A DNA stretch of 64,000 nt from Cloeon dipterum (lineage: Eukaryota > Arthropoda > Insecta > Ephemeroptera > Baetidae): contig NC_088790.1 of NCBI RefSeq assembly GCF_949628265.1, forward strand, positions 26,788,545-26,852,544. The letters are read 5' to 3'. Shown here piece by piece: positions 12,101 to 24,393 of this stretch (positions are counted from its first letter, which is position 1; every line of letters starts with the position of its first letter). The translations under genes and the position numbers were made by a program. The notes under the pieces are model-generated. The model did not search any database. It was given only the letters and a program-made list of their open reading frames with translations, and was not told the origin of the DNA.

Positions 12101-15083
12101 TTCGCAGGCAATGTTTGCACCTTAATTTTCAATAATTTTCTTTACTTGCTCCTGATCTCGACTCGAAAAATTGTCATAGAGAAATTCTTTGAGAAATTGA
12201 GGCAGCAAATGGCAATTTTAAAGAAAAAATCTGCACGCTAGCGGAAATTTTGACCACTGCGACTCCCAATTTTAGATTTTCGCAGGGAAAAATGGAATTA
12301 ATTCGTTTCAAATACGGGTGGTTAGCAAATGCAACCCTGTATTGAACCCAGTTTTAGCCTTTAAAAGGTACTTTCAAGTCTGATTAAGTTTTTTGTTGAT
12401 ATATATAGAAGCCGAAAAGACAGGTTAAAATTAATGATTTCCTGAAAACCTCTAAGAAAATATATTTTTTATTTATAATGCCGATAATAGTGCATTTAAA
12501 ATGTATATTATTCAGGCCTCAGAAGTGATTAAGACGCTTTTTGGCAGTTACAGACACTTTAGAATTCCTGAGACGAATTTTATTGCGACTAAATATTATC
12601 CAAATTTTGTTTAAGTAGTTCAGACGCACGAAAAACTAATCTATCGTCTTTATGTACCAACCTTATCAATTAATAAAAGTCTCACTCCACAAAATTCGAA
12701 TTCACTGAATTCACACAAAATATTGTGTTCTTCTCTGGCAGAACTTTCGACCTGAAGGAATGTTTCTGGTTCACGCTAACATCATTTACACCCCAAGGAG
12801 GGGGAGAACCACCAAAGGTAACCACATAGAACAATTTCTTACTAAATGCCACTGAACCGAGAACATTTCAGAACTTATCCGCGCGAATACTTGTGGCTGC
12901 ATATTGGTTTTTTGTGGTGCTGATGCTGGCTACATTCACGGCGAATCTCGCGGCGTTTCTCACCGTGGAGAAAATGCAGGCATGTGAACTCCCTCGCATA
13001 CAAATTCACAGCAAATGAACTGAAGTATGAATGAATGTATTCGCCTTTAGGTGCCAATTTCGTCGATGGAGCAGCTGTCTCGGCAGTCGAAAATCCTCTA
13101 TGGGGCGATGACAGGCGGAATTGCCAGCGACTTTTTCAACAACATGTACGCGGCTGAGAAGACACTTTACAAGTATCAATAAATACTCGGCTTGATCGTT
13201 TCCGAAATAACATTTTCTCGCAGACAATGGACCGCAGTCGTTATGAACAATGATGACGCAACTTTTCGAGTTTGGAATTATCCGATTCGGGAGCAATACT
13301 CAATTATTTACTCCAGAACTCTCAACACGTCGGAAAATATGGTCAAAACTCTCCGTGAAGGATTAGATAAAGTATATCCCCGTATATCTTTTAATATTTA
13401 GATAAAAGAAATTATATAAATTCTTCTCTTTCAGGTTGTATCATCCGACGGAAACTACGCTTTTATCCACGACGCGCTCGTTTTGCGATACGAGGTGCTG
13501 CGGAACTGCTCGCTTGTCGAGGTCGGAGAAATGTTTGCCGAGCAGCCGTACGCGCTCGGCGTGCCAACAGGAAGCCCTCTTTCGCGAGATTTTAGCAGAG
13601 CGTGAGCGATTTCTTTATTCAATATAAAACACCTTTTACATTAACGTTCCTTTTAAAGGATTTTGCAAATGCAGAGAGACCGTTTTTTCGACGATATTTC
13701 AGCCAAGACGTGGAACAAATCAAAGAGGGCCCAGTGCAACCTCGGCCAACGCACTGACTCGGGAATCACGCTTGAAAGCATAGGTGAGAGGCTAGCAAAT
13801 TATGTTATTTGACATTATTTTGGTCTAAATGTAAAAAGATGAATTTAAAGATCGTCTTTGACGAAGTTTCTGAGCACACCAATCGATTCTTGAGGGTCGA
13901 ATTAGGTAAACTGGATATTTTTGCCGACCACAAAGTCCAGCGAGACGCGCGAACTTTTTTCCCGCCAAAACAATATTAATGCGAGAACTGCGCATGTGTC
14001 AGAGCTGGCTGGATCTTACAAAGAAGGCGGTCTCTATGCAAGAAGTGCTCAAACCAGCTCTGACGCATGCGCAGTTCTCGTATTCATATTGTTTTGGCGG
14101 CAAAAAAGTTCGCACACGTTTCGCTGGACTTTTTGGTCGGAAAAATATCCACGTTACCTAATTCGACCCTCAAGAATCGATTGGTGTGCTCAGAATCTTC
14201 GTCAAAGACGGTATTTAAATGTATAATACAAAAGTATCATTCAATTTCGTCATTTTTTGGCTCCTCAAGCCTTGTAAAAATGTAATTATAACGCTGCAGT
14301 ATTCATAAGTACGAAATTTTGAAAAACTTAAAATTAGCAAACATATTCTGGAGATCCTCGCTACTTGGCGCTTCCCTACGATGAAATTTAGCCCAAAATT
14401 CCATCCCTTATTAAAGCTATTGCCATTTAAAACAGTAAATTGCGAGATTTAACTATAAAAAAGTCCGTTTTTTGCATAAGGTTTTTTATATGCAGGCGTA
14501 AATTTGTGTCAATTACGGGAGTTTGCATATGAATTATGTAAAATATTATGTGGAGCACGAAAAAAAAGTGAAATTAATTAAAAAATTCAACACATTTAGA
14601 TTTATTTTTGGGGTTTTAAAAGCAATTCCTCTTCTCTCGCTCTCTCTGTATGTTTTACCCATTATTTTTTTAATTTAAAAGTTGGAAAATGAAAGAGCAG
14701 AGAATGAAACAAACAATGGAAATATTTTTACCGTTTTTACGCCTTTCACTGCATAATTAATAATTTCAGGGGGTGTTTTCATCGCCATGCTGGCGGGTCT
14801 CGGGCTGGCAGTGGTGACGCTGGTGGCGGAGGTGTTGTATCACAGGCGGAAAGTGGAGCCCATCAAGCCACGTCTGCAGATGCCCAAGTACGACGACAGG
14901 AATAAGCAGTTAGCCGGAAAGAAAGAGCCACTCAAGAAGCAACCGACGGCGTCGATCCTAAAGAAGGTGCCGTCCGAGCGCAACGTAGCGAAGAAAAAGG
15001 TCACCCTTGGCGACAAAAAGGGCTTCGAGTCGCAGACGGGCGTGCCCAAAGTTTCCTACATAACTGTTTACCCGAGACAGTAG
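6136..15083 (+). CDS. Ir93a: Ionotropic receptor, Ir93a-like co-receptor
   Basis: 17 exons: 6136-6262, 7596-7742, 7804-8007, 9182-9433, 10023-10144, 10214-10381, 10435-10638, 11145-11318, 11375-11474, 11532-11709, 12742-12817, 12872-12979, 13051-13172, 13224-13371, 13435-13601, 13659-13783 and 14770-15083 (911 aa). A signal peptide (LCLLLILYLFIPTCDS) precedes a long amino-terminal domain with the Cys-rich DMCCPLL...CDCLNPP stretch. The S1 lobe has APLTMTAERDEVIDFITPY, keeping the agonist-binding Thr and Arg of iGluRs. Then come M1, the pore loop (SFTPQGGGEPPKN), M2 with TFTANLAAFLTV, the S2 lobe (LYGAMTGG..., YAFIHDALVL) and the last helix (ITLESIGGVFIAMLAGLGL), followed by a short basic tail. 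Only Ir8a, Ir25a, Ir93a and a few others keep a long amino-terminal domain; the sequence fits Ir93a best. In flies Ir93a is a membrane co-receptor for cool and humidity sensing. Two introns (9434-10022, 12980-13050) appear to start with GC. Confidence 0.88.
8329..8692. mobile_element. Long-inverted-repeat MITE (hairpin family), copy 1
   Basis: It lies in Ir93a intron 3. Arms of about 150 bp face each other, with shared blocks such as TTCTGAGCACA, TTGAGGGTCGAATTAGG and TTTTCCCGCCAAAACAATA. The left end is diverged. Arms carry TTTCCCGCC (8451-8459) and TGCGCATGCG (8482-8491), mirrored at 8558-8567 and 8590-8598. There is no coding capacity. Confidence 0.8.
9474..9737 (+). mobile_element. hAT-like MITE with YY1-like motif, copy 2
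   Basis: 264 bp flanked by a perfect 8-bp target duplication, GGCAGAAG (9466-9473 and 9738-9745). Ends are CAGCGGGTGCCAGAT and ATCTGGTCCCCGCTC. It is the same family as 5435-5690 in the opposite direction. It sits 40 bp into Ir93a intron 4, just after that intron's GC-type donor. AAGATGGCG (9522-9530) is a YY1-type core. Confidence 0.88.
10729..11098. mobile_element. Long-inverted-repeat MITE (hairpin family), copy 2
   Basis: 370 bp in Ir93a intron 7, bounded by TTAA (10725-10728 and 11099-11102). Termini are AGACCGTCTTTGACGAAG and CTTCGTCTAAGACGGTCT. The near-palindromic arms contain E2F-like TTTCCCGCC (10839-10847; mirror 10981-10989) and NRF1-like TGCGCATGCG (10872-10881; mirror 10948-10957). 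Confidence 0.88.
12042..12339. mobile_element. hAT-like MITE, CAGGGTTGCA family, copy 1
   Basis: It starts CAGGGTTGCAAAAATACAC and ends AAATGCAACCCTG, a 10-bp terminal inverted repeat. The body matches 25939-26216 and 31400-31650 (block AAAATCTGCAC..TAG.GGAAATTT). It lies in Ir93a intron 10. The flanks do not give a clear target duplication. Confidence 0.75.
13849..14214. mobile_element. Long-inverted-repeat MITE (hairpin family), copy 3
   Basis: 366 bp in Ir93a intron 16, bounded by TTAA (13845-13848 and 14215-14218). Termini are AGATCGTCTTTGACGAAG and CTTCGTCAAAGACGGTAT. One NRF1-like site is intact (14064-14073) and its partner at 13989-13998 has drifted to TGCGCATGTG. TTTCCCGCC is at 13958-13966. 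Confidence 0.88.
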
Positions 15084-15169
15084 ACGAGGTGAACGAGAGA
15101 TATGTGCAGCAAAAAGTTCCTAGCATTTTGGCGTAGTCGTCATTATTATTTGTGTTTGTGAATAACAAA

Positions 15170-15179
15170 AATAAATAAA
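15170..15179 (+). terminator. Poly(A) signals of Ir93a
   Basis: Two overlapping AATAAA hexamers about 87 bp after the Ir93a stop codon, in AT-rich sequence; a normal position for a short 3' UTR. Confidence 0.6.
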
Positions 15180-17144
15180 AACGTAGCAGTAAATCGATTG
15201 AATGTCGACAGTACAAGAGGGAATTTTCATTATTTTCCCGCTCACTTTATTTTTAACAGACGCCTGCAAATGATATAGCTATGCAAACCGCCTGTCAGAT
15301 GCGATGAGCGGGATGCCTAGCTGAACATAAACTTTTTTGGCCGTTAATTGAGTCGTGCCATGAATGCCTCAGGCTAGAGAGGAATAATTATTCATTAATA
15401 TAGAGACAGACAATGTTGCAAACGATTTTTATTTAAAATAAAAACAATGCAGAGGTAAAACGGCCGAGGTTTGCCAATTTCACGCACGGAAATATTATTT
15501 TAATAACTTAGAACACAATTTTTAGAATTTAATTCGTTTAAAATGGTCTGGAAAATCTTAATATCAGAACTGTGTTAACTGCACTAGACCGATAGATGAA
15601 GATTTTCGATTCAGAAGACCGAGATAGTAAATTTCAAGATTCCGAAACAACTTCCACGAAAAATAAGCAGGAGTTTCTGTGACAGAAATTTCAGTTTTTG
15701 TAAGAACGAGTTTAAATTATTTGTTATTGATCCTAAAAACTGCAAAACTTCGATCTCAATTAAAAATATCTCTGGCGTTCTAAATTTATGGCTCTCCAAT
15801 TATCTTTGAAAAAATTAAGAGCTATATTTATAAAAAACGGTAAAAATCAGCGGTATATAAAGAAAACTGGAGGCAGGCATTATTTTATTTAAACAATTCA
15901 AGGTTTTAAGAGGGGCTCGAATAATTATTTTCCCTCTTAATTGTTAAAGAAAGGCGGTTGGAGATTTAGGAAATGAGATTAAACAATAGCCCAGCATTTC
16001 CTTGCTGTCAAGAATTGATTAGAAAACTTTTAGACGTTATTTTCCAGAATAAGGTCTTTCCCAAACAAAATTTACCGTGTTTAAAACTTTCTCTCTGATA
16101 TTTAAATTAATTTTCCACTTATGCAAATCTCCCAAATCCTTCATCGTCAAAATGATTCATTCCTATTTTAGGAATAAAAAAAATAATTTCACAATCAAAC
16201 AAGACCGATGTTTATTGCGTGATAGCTAGCTCTTTTCCGTGACCAATCGTAAATTATTGATATTGGTGGCAATTCAGCATGGCATGCACAGCACACACGG
16301 TACGGTAAATTTTCGCGCGAACGCTGTTCTCTCCTCGGGCACGGACTGTAATACGTCGAAAAATGAACAAGTTTGTTGCAAACAAACTGCTCCACTTGGA
16401 GAGTTGCGGCGGCTGCCTTTCTCTATATCAATTTTATTTCGAGCGGTCGTGCGTGCAGCGCGCGAGAGACGTGTGTGCGGCTCATTTTTCCATAAATACA
16501 CAACATCAACCCCAATTTTCTGGTTGCCTGGATACCCTATAAAATGTTGACGGGGCGCGGACCTTGTGAAGACAGAACCGATATATATCAGTACCAAATA
16601 AATGAATAATTCCGATTAAATACTTCTTTGATAGTTTAAAGGAATGTTTATTTTCGCTCAGCAAAATAATTGAGCCAAAAAGAGATCACAAAAAAATAAG
16701 ACTAACCTGTTAAAATACAAAAAGCATGATAAATGTTTAAATTCTTTTATGCAAAACAAATATTATCAAAAATTTACACGTAATATTAATTTAAAATTTT
16801 TTTTAAAATATTTTTCAGTACAAATTAATATTTATTTTCGAATTTATTGTTAAAATAAATTTTAATTTTGCTCTCTATTCTTAAATATATTTTTCTAAGC
16901 TTCTATTAATAAGTCACGCTTTTAAAAAAAAAATAACTCAATTGAAAATGAAACTAAAAAAGCTCCTATAGAGAAAGGCAATAATAATATAGCAATACCG
17001 AACGGCCACTTGAAGGCAATAAATGCAAATTCAGTTATAATCTCCCAACCGGTTCCCACATTTAGTACCGGTTGCCGCCAAGCACCAAAAGCAATAGCGT
17101 TTTTGTGCCAAACAACCAAACAACTCCAGTGCGGCGGCAGCGAG
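15180..17144. other. Intergenic region upstream of SANBR
   Basis: About 2 kb of mostly AT-rich DNA. The stretch 16250-16560 is more GC-rich (contains TTTCGCGCGAACG and GCGCGCGAGAGACG) and could be promoter sequence, but no gene model fits. No repeat or RNA gene was recognised. Confidence 0.4.
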
Positions 17145-20100
17145 ATGGCCGAGGCGGCCGTGTCCGAGCCCCCGGACACCGACGGCCTCCCGAGGGCCAA
17201 GTCGTGTTCGGACATGTCCGTGCAGGACTTCCTCGACTTCCTGCACTCGTCCTACCAGCTCCACCAGGCAGTGGAGACGCCGCCGGACGGCGCCGCAGCG
17301 GGCAAGTCGGTCCAACAGATCAACTGGAGACAGCTCCTGGACACTCCCAGCGCACTTGTTCAAAACGGACACAACTTGGAAAACGGAGCCGTTCCTCCAA
17401 GGTAAATAAACTATCACTTGGTCTCCAAGATTAAAACCATGAAATTAGTCTGTGGTGTTTTAAATTGTCGGCAAAAAAATTAATTTTGATGAAAATCTAT
17501 ATTTTTTACTTCTCTATATAATGAAATGACTAAACTGTCTTATTTATTTGGCAATTAGCTTTTTCAGGATATTTTTTTAATTTTTAACTGAAAAATCCTT
17601 CAAATGGCAGGCGATTGTCCGTAACTTTTCTTTCAACGAAACGCAAATTAAAGTGTTGCAAAAATCGCCGCTGCTACAGCAATTTATTTATTCATTGGAA
17701 AAGAAGTTTCTCGCGTAAAAATGATGAAATGACAGCAGAGTCTATTATCTTTTCGGGGCAGTGAGCACACGATGGCGAAGAGAAAGCTGCACCAGGTGCT
17801 CCAAGAGGGTCTGCTCGACTCAGTGCTGCCCTATTTGGTGCCGAAAACAACCCCTCCGGCCGCAGCCCCAAGTGCCAAAAAGAGCGAGGACGGTGGAAAG
17901 AAGTCCACGAGCCCGAATCCTGAGAGGCCGAGCCGGCGTGGCAGGCACCAAGACAAATTGGCAAAGGCCAAGAATAGAAACAGGTTCCTGAACGCATTTT
18001 TACGAAATGGGGTAAACTTAAATTTAAAAAAAAATAGCAATGTTGAGGTTGAAATCCACGTCTGCGACGAGGTCAAAGGGCTGAAGAAAACGTTCAAATG
18101 CCCGCAAGCACTCTTGGTCACCGAAATGGGATACTTTGCTGAAGTCACGGCAGGTTTGCAACAAATTCTAATTTTATATTTCATTGATTATGAGTTTTTG
18201 TGTGGTGAAGGTCAGCGGCTGGAAGAAATGGACATATCTGTCCACTGTGACGTGTCGAATTTTGAGTGGCTCATGAACTGGGTGCAAAGACAGCCCGATG
18301 ACAAAGAATCTTGGCCCAAGCTTGGTATGATTTTAATATATTCATTTTTTTCAATTGAAAATTTATTGATTCCGCAGACTGCTCGAATGTGGTGGCGGTG
18401 CTCACGTCTGCCGCGTTTCTCCAGATGGAAGAGCTGTTTGAGGCGTGCATGAAATTCTGCCATTCAAAGGCGAATGAATTGCTAGCCGGACCGGCAAACT
18501 TGGCTTGTATCAATGACTCCATTCTCTCCAGGTTAGTTTTTCTTGGGTTTTCACTATCGTAAATTTTATTTCACGGTGAGAAAATAGTTGGAATATAAAT
18601 TAAACAAGCTAAAATAGCAATTCTAATATAAATTATGAAAATACAATTTTAAAAAAGAATTAAAATCAATTACAATCAGCTATTTTTCAACCCAAATATC
18701 CGTTTGATTTTTTTTAAATTTCCAATTGACCAGTTGCATAAGCCCTTAGTTATTGAAGCCGCCAACAGATGGCGCAACCACAGACTTTCTTAAAAAAATT
18801 TGTTTTAAGCGGTTTTAAGGCATTTTCGCTGCGATTTCAAACTCAATCTAGCTATTTTGCTTTTTTTAATTAATTTGCGTTTTTGACGTGCTGAAAACCA
18901 AAATCGGTTCAGCCATTCACCGTAGAAACGTTGGAAAAGATTTTTATATTTCAAAAAATAGTTTTTCACGATTCTACGGCGATTTGCTGAACCGATTTTG
19001 GTTTTCAACACGTCAAAAAATAGCAAATTTATTGAAGAATGCACAGTAGCTAGATTGAGTCTGAAATCGCAGCGGAAGTGCCTTAAAATCGAAAGTCTAC
19101 GGTGGCGCCATCTGTTGGCGGCTTCGAACACTTAGGGTTTATGCAACTGGTGAATTAGATTATTTTCTATTAAGGATAATTTTAAGACCAGAAATAAAAT
19201 GAGCAATTTTTTTCTTTTCCTATAATGCTAAGGTTTGAAAGTTTGAAACCTTTTTCCCAGTTAAATAATAATCGTGCAAATTTTAAAATTTTATTAAAAA
19301 ACATTTCGATCGTAATTTTAGTTTGGATCGTCTATGCAAAAGTGTCCAAGTCAAATGTGAAATTAATTAGAGGAACACGCTGTGCGATCTGCTGAGTGAC
19401 GGAACCGCAATGCCCTGCTCAAATCAAATAGGATTTAAGGTTAAACTCTCGGATACAAATATATGGAATGAAGGTCAAAAGGCTGCAGAATGAAGCAGCT
19501 TTCAGGTTTATTTTAACGAGCAAACAATTTCGTTTCTCCGCGCCAATCAATGCCAAAAAGTTTTAAAGCAATCGTAAACTTGGAAAAGTCACGTCGACAG
19601 CAAAGTTTTTTTGTGTGAGTAGAATATTAAATTGAACATCAAAAATTACCAGCAGAAGAAATCCATATTTTATGTAGAACCGCCGTTAGATTTAATTTAA
19701 AATTGCTTCTCTCTGTAACAATTACAGGAAACATCTATAGTTAATTAAATAAATTGCAAAATGGCGTGGCTTATTTTCAACCCGAATAAATATATTTTTC
19801 AGGTTGGCCGGTCTTTTCAGTAATCGGGAGGTGGAGCAGCTGCGAGATCGGAAGGACCGCATCCAGGGGCGGCTGTTTTGCAAGCTGATCAGCTCGTTGT
19901 GCGAGCCGGAGGCGGACAACCAACGCGGCCACTTCGGCTCGCTGGCGTTCATGTTCCAGTGCGGCGAGTGCCGCAGATTGATCCCCTCACTCGGCCTCGC
20001 GCACCGCATCCCCTGCGCACCCTCCGCCACACAGATCGGCAATTTTGGAGAGCTCAGACACTCGCATACAAGGTATTGTTCGTGTTTTTTTTTTTATCGG

Positions 20101-23100
20101 AGATTTTATCTTGAAATAAAGATTTTAGTTTGGAGGCCAGTAAAATGAAATCAAATATTGTTTTTTAACAAATTTTTTAAAGAATATTATCAGCAATCAA
20201 ATGTCAATTAACTTGATACATAATAAAAATGAATAAAGTTAGGAATCTTTATATTTTTTTATTAAGAAATAAAAGTTATACTTGTAAAAACACAAATTAA
20301 TATATTTAAATGAAAATTTTCTGTTCGATAAAAATATTTTTGGCCGGATAAAGGTTCAAAAAATTTGCCCTTTAAGTGTTTGTATGAATAAACCTCATGA
20401 TTTTTAGTTTTAAGGTTAAAAACAAATTAATCTGAATGTTTGAATCCGCGTGCATTGTTATTTTTTGTAAATTTTGAACAAAATGTAGTGCTTATAAAAA
20501 TACAACATTTTCCCCCAATTACCTGTTTAAATTAAAACAAAAATTCGTAGAGAAAATTAGAAATCCAGGATGTAACTCTAGAAATTTCCATTTTCCAGGC
20601 TGGTGAACTGGAGTCTTTCGGACCACGTGGCTGAGTTGAAGGTCGAGCTGCGAACCTGGCGGAAGGTGTACTGGCGGCTGTGGGGAGAGGCGCACTGGCT
20701 CAACTGCTCCCGGTGCCAGGGTCTGTTCTGCCTGAGCCAGGTCGGCTGGTGCCGCCTCCACCCCGATGCTCCTCAATTCGTCGGAGGTCAGCGGGCATTC
20801 GGCAAACACCCTTGCTGCGGACTCAGGGTCCTCAGGTTTGCCCCCGTTGAAACGCAAACGGTATGGACAAATCTCAAAATAACTTGATTTTTTCCTAATA
20901 ATAAAAATCGACCTTCTCTTCAGGGTTGCCAGTACGAGGAGCACGTGCCTGAGCTGGAGAACGAGCAGGACAAAGCAGCGTGGGCCATCTTCCAGGAGTT
21001 CCGGACGTTCATCGCCGTCGCTCCTGCGCCGTTGGGACAGTCGTGCGTCGCGAGTGCCAAAACACAAGGTTTGTCTGTCCTCTTCTTTAATCCAAATTTA
21101 TAATTTTTATGTGGTTTGGATAGACTGCTCAAAAGGGTTGGAAGCAACGGCGGAGGCTGAGGAACAAAAACCGACCATGGCGTGTCTACGGCTGGACGCT
21201 TCGAAGCCAGGACACACGTTTTTGCCTCCTTTCGTGTGGGAATCGAGTCGAGGCCGAGAGCAGCGTAAGTTTCTGATATGATTATTAAAGTGGAATGATA
21301 CAGGGCAACAATTAAAAATTATTTGAATTGTTGGATGCCATAAACAATTGATCGATAAATAATTAGCAATAATAAAAAGGACCTTCCTACAGTAAAAATT
21401 CAAATTTTGCCAATTTTCTCCAAAAATTACATGCTTGAACATATTTTCTTGGCATATTCCGATTCCTCTCGTCGAGATCTGTCCAATTGTGTATGCCACT
21501 TATTGGCGAAACTCTTGATTTTGAAATTAAATCGGATTTCAAGTAAGGAGACAGCCATTACCATTTGAAAAGCACGCTAACTTTCCAGCCAATTTTCTCG
21601 CTTTTCAGCGCTTCTTAGGTCAATTTAGGCTTTAACTGAATCCTAAGGGACGAGTTTATGCATTGGCAACGGCAACAAGCATTTTCCAGGCTTTTCCAGA
21701 ATCATTCCTCTTTAAAATATAAACATTTTGTCATATAAAATTCAAAGGAAGATCTCGGTCTTAGCAAAAACAAATCTTCTAAGGAGAAAAATGTTCAGTT
21801 TGTTGGAGGACGCACGATTTTTGGAATGTTTTCCAACCTGAATCAACAAAAATCTAAATCAGTTGTGTGTTTCAACAGCCTAAGTTTCAATTTGCAGAAC
21901 ACACACAAGTATAAGTGCTATATATGCAGGAACATACGGGCCGAGGAAAAGAAAAAGGAAAGACAAATAAAGGAATAAATAAATATTCTTCCCTACTGTC
22001 CCCTCCCTAGTCCCCTGCTCTCTTCTGATCTGATTGTGAACTGCACAAGAGGGTTATTTTTATTGCTATATATCTTCTGGCAGGCAATAAAGCCTTTTTA
22101 ATGCCTTAATTTGCTATAAAGTATTAAATAGACATTTTTTTAAAACTCTTTTCCGGTCATGCAAAAATTAAATTTGCCACTATGTTTCACGAATTATTTA
22201 TTATCCACCTTTATACGCGTGGCGCAAGGAAAATAAAAATATGTATTTCATGTGGATTTAAATCTGGCCATTTAAATCATTTTTTTCCATAGAGAGAAGC
22301 CAAAATCAAGAAAACTTTACCATGCCTCGATCTTGGATATTTTTTTTTTTTTATTTTGAACTGTTTATGAAAATAATTAATTTTGTTACAAAATATATTG
22401 AATAGGAAGAGTTTAAAGATAATATTATCAACAAGATGGTATTTCTAAATTTTTTAAAATTTTCAAAATAGGACATTTCTGCCAGTTTTGATTATTGTTC
22501 TATGCCCTCCGTTATTTCATCATCTTTCTGGCCAATGTTGGTGCATCTCTTCCTTCTTAACCCTCTTTCCCCTTCACTCTCTAAAATTTCGTATTTAAAT
22601 TTTAAAGAAATTTGACAAAGACTCTTTTGATATAATTTATTGAAAAACTTTTATATTAAACAGAACAGCGTTCACGACCATCAGGCAACTTTTCCACCTA
22701 TAATTTATTTGAAGGAAAATACATATAAATATTCGTTATTGACAGAAAATTATGCCCCGATACGTATTTGCAAGCTGAATTTATAATAGCAACGTTGACT
22801 CTGTACCGACGGCAAATATGCAAATTAAATTATTAAAGTTAAAAAGTCTCCGGGATAATTAATTTATTATATAAATCATTAAAAAGATGATAATCGAGAC
22901 GAGGAATAAATTGCGACGCAGAGTTCCTAATGAGTAAGAGTAAAATTTAAAAATCGCAGGAAATGAAGAGGCATCATCATCATCCCGCCATATGCGCAGC
23001 TGTGTTCAAGAGATGGCAGATTCAAGCGAGAGCAGTTCCAGCGAGAGCAGCGAGGACAGCGGCGAAGACGGAGAGGAGGAGCGCAGCATCAAAAGCATGC

Positions 23101-23477
23101 CGGCGAAGAGCCGGAGTAGAATTCTGAACGCGATAGGCCAAAACCCAGTGCTGCCCGTTTCCAGGTATAACATTCTACGAAATTTCCAGTCCTGTCTGTA
23201 AATTAACGTTCGCAGGGGACCCTTTGGACGGCACTGGGACCCAAATCTATCCACCCGGAGCAATCAGGATGACCAGAGGGAATACGAGGAAAGAGCCGTG
23301 CGCCGACTAACGACCTGGTTAGCGAGGAAAACTTCCAATACATCCGGCTCGAGATTCCCGCACGCGCAGGGACCAATTGGAGGCACGTTTGTCGGTCTGG
23401 AGAGAGAGTGGCGTGACCAGCACTTCAGAGGAGCATCCAACCAAAGCAAAAACCGTCTCAGGGTCAAGCATAACTAA
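17145..23477 (+). CDS. SANBR: SANBR (KIAA1841) orthologue, SANT/BTB regulator
   Basis: Ten exons: 17145-17401, 17762-18153, 18211-18324, 18378-18531, 19803-20072, 20599-20860, 20924-21068, 21124-21264, 22960-23164 and 23216-23477 (733 aa; the human protein is about 718). It shares distinctive stretches with human KIAA1841: QQINW near the N-terminus, VEIHVCDEVKGLKKTFKCP, ISVHCDV.NF.WL, RRLIPSLGLAHRIPC, WRKVYWRLWGEAHWLNCSRC, HPCCGLRVLRF and C-terminal NQDDQREYEERAVRRL. The middle part is a BTB-like fold followed by Cys pairs that suggest metal binding. In vertebrates SANBR restrains class-switch recombination and binds corepressors; an arthropod cannot use it that way, so a chromatin role is inferred. 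The SANT part is weak here, with only NWRQLL matching clearly. An Asp/Glu/Ser-rich acidic run occupies exon 9. AATAAA occurs two bases after the stop. Confidence 0.92.
18729..19151. mobile_element. 423-bp palindromic MITE, copy 1
   Basis: It begins ACCAGTTGCATAAGCCCTTA and ends with the matching inverted end TAGGGTTTATGCAACTGGT. Both arms run about 200 bp toward the centre (shared blocks GCCGCCAACAGATGGCGC, TCAATCTAGC, GTTTTTCACGATTCTACGG). It lies in SANBR intron 4. The only other copy seen here is 54730-55152 and is nearly identical. Confidence 0.85.
21289..21711 (-). mobile_element. TTAA-target MITE, young copy 2
   Basis: Flanked by TTAA at 21285-21288 and 21712-21715, with ends AGTGGAATGATACAGG and AGAATCATTCCTCT. 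It starts only about 24 bp after the donor of SANBR exon 8, in intron 8. Same orientation as copies 1 and 3. Confidence 0.85.
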
Positions 23478-24393
23478 TAATAAAAAATTTCTTCGGATCG
23501 TTTGTACCACTTTGCACTTCAAAATAACTGGTTTCAATTAATTCGAGAATTCACGGATCCCACACACAAAAAAAAACAGAAAAATATCTAAAGCGGTTTA
23601 TATCCTATTTTTATGAACATCAATTTAATCTTTTTCGTCTTCAAACGGATTTGAAAAGCTTGGAACACTCATTATTATGGTTAAGTCTGGAAAAGTATAG
23701 AAAATAGTGAAAAATTATTTGATTATTAATGAAAGAAGTTTTGATATTATTCGTATCTTTTATATTTATACCTTGTGAACATGCATCCGACAGTAATACA
23801 TTTATGAGAACATTTTTTTTACATATTTTCATAAAAAAGTCCATTTTGCAAGAAGTAGTCAGATAATGCCGCGACATCACACAACAATAGTCACCAACTC
23901 TTATTCTTCAAAATTACCTCACTATATAGAAACGAAGAGAAAAAGCTGATGACTGAAATGCCACTGACAGATAATCATCACGACTCCATTCACTCGCACT
24001 TAACAAAATAAATAAAACTCTGATAATATACACAAATAATGTTCAATTTGAATGAGTCTTCGTGCAGCAAAACACATCCTGATCACTGGTGACTACGCTG
24101 GAATGCTTCAAGCCAATGCCGCCAGTCTTGGAAAACAGGGCTGGCGAACGGCACCACTCAAACAAGACCTGGCTCTTAATTTTCCTAGTACGTTACAACT
24201 CGCACAAATTTATGTATTGTGCGCTTCCGGGTCAGATTTGAGACGGCAAAATAAAATAAATCGTTTTCTACTCGTGCATCAGTTGGTTCGTGGTCACAGA
24301 AAAACGAGGACTTTTGAGGAAAATACTCACAAAACTCGCGTGAAAACAGAGTAAGACATTTATAGTGTTTAACAGCTGAAATAAAGTAGCGGC
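23478..24393. other. Intergenic region between convergent SANBR and TM9SF3
   Basis: About 0.9 kb between two stop codons, so it holds both 3' ends. AT-rich; nothing else recognised. Confidence 0.5.

Noticed and set aside
17010-17434. Alternative frames across SANBR exon 1
   Set aside because: They are GC-rich shadows of the real exon; only the frame from 17145 joins in phase to exon 2 and shares QQINW with the human protein.
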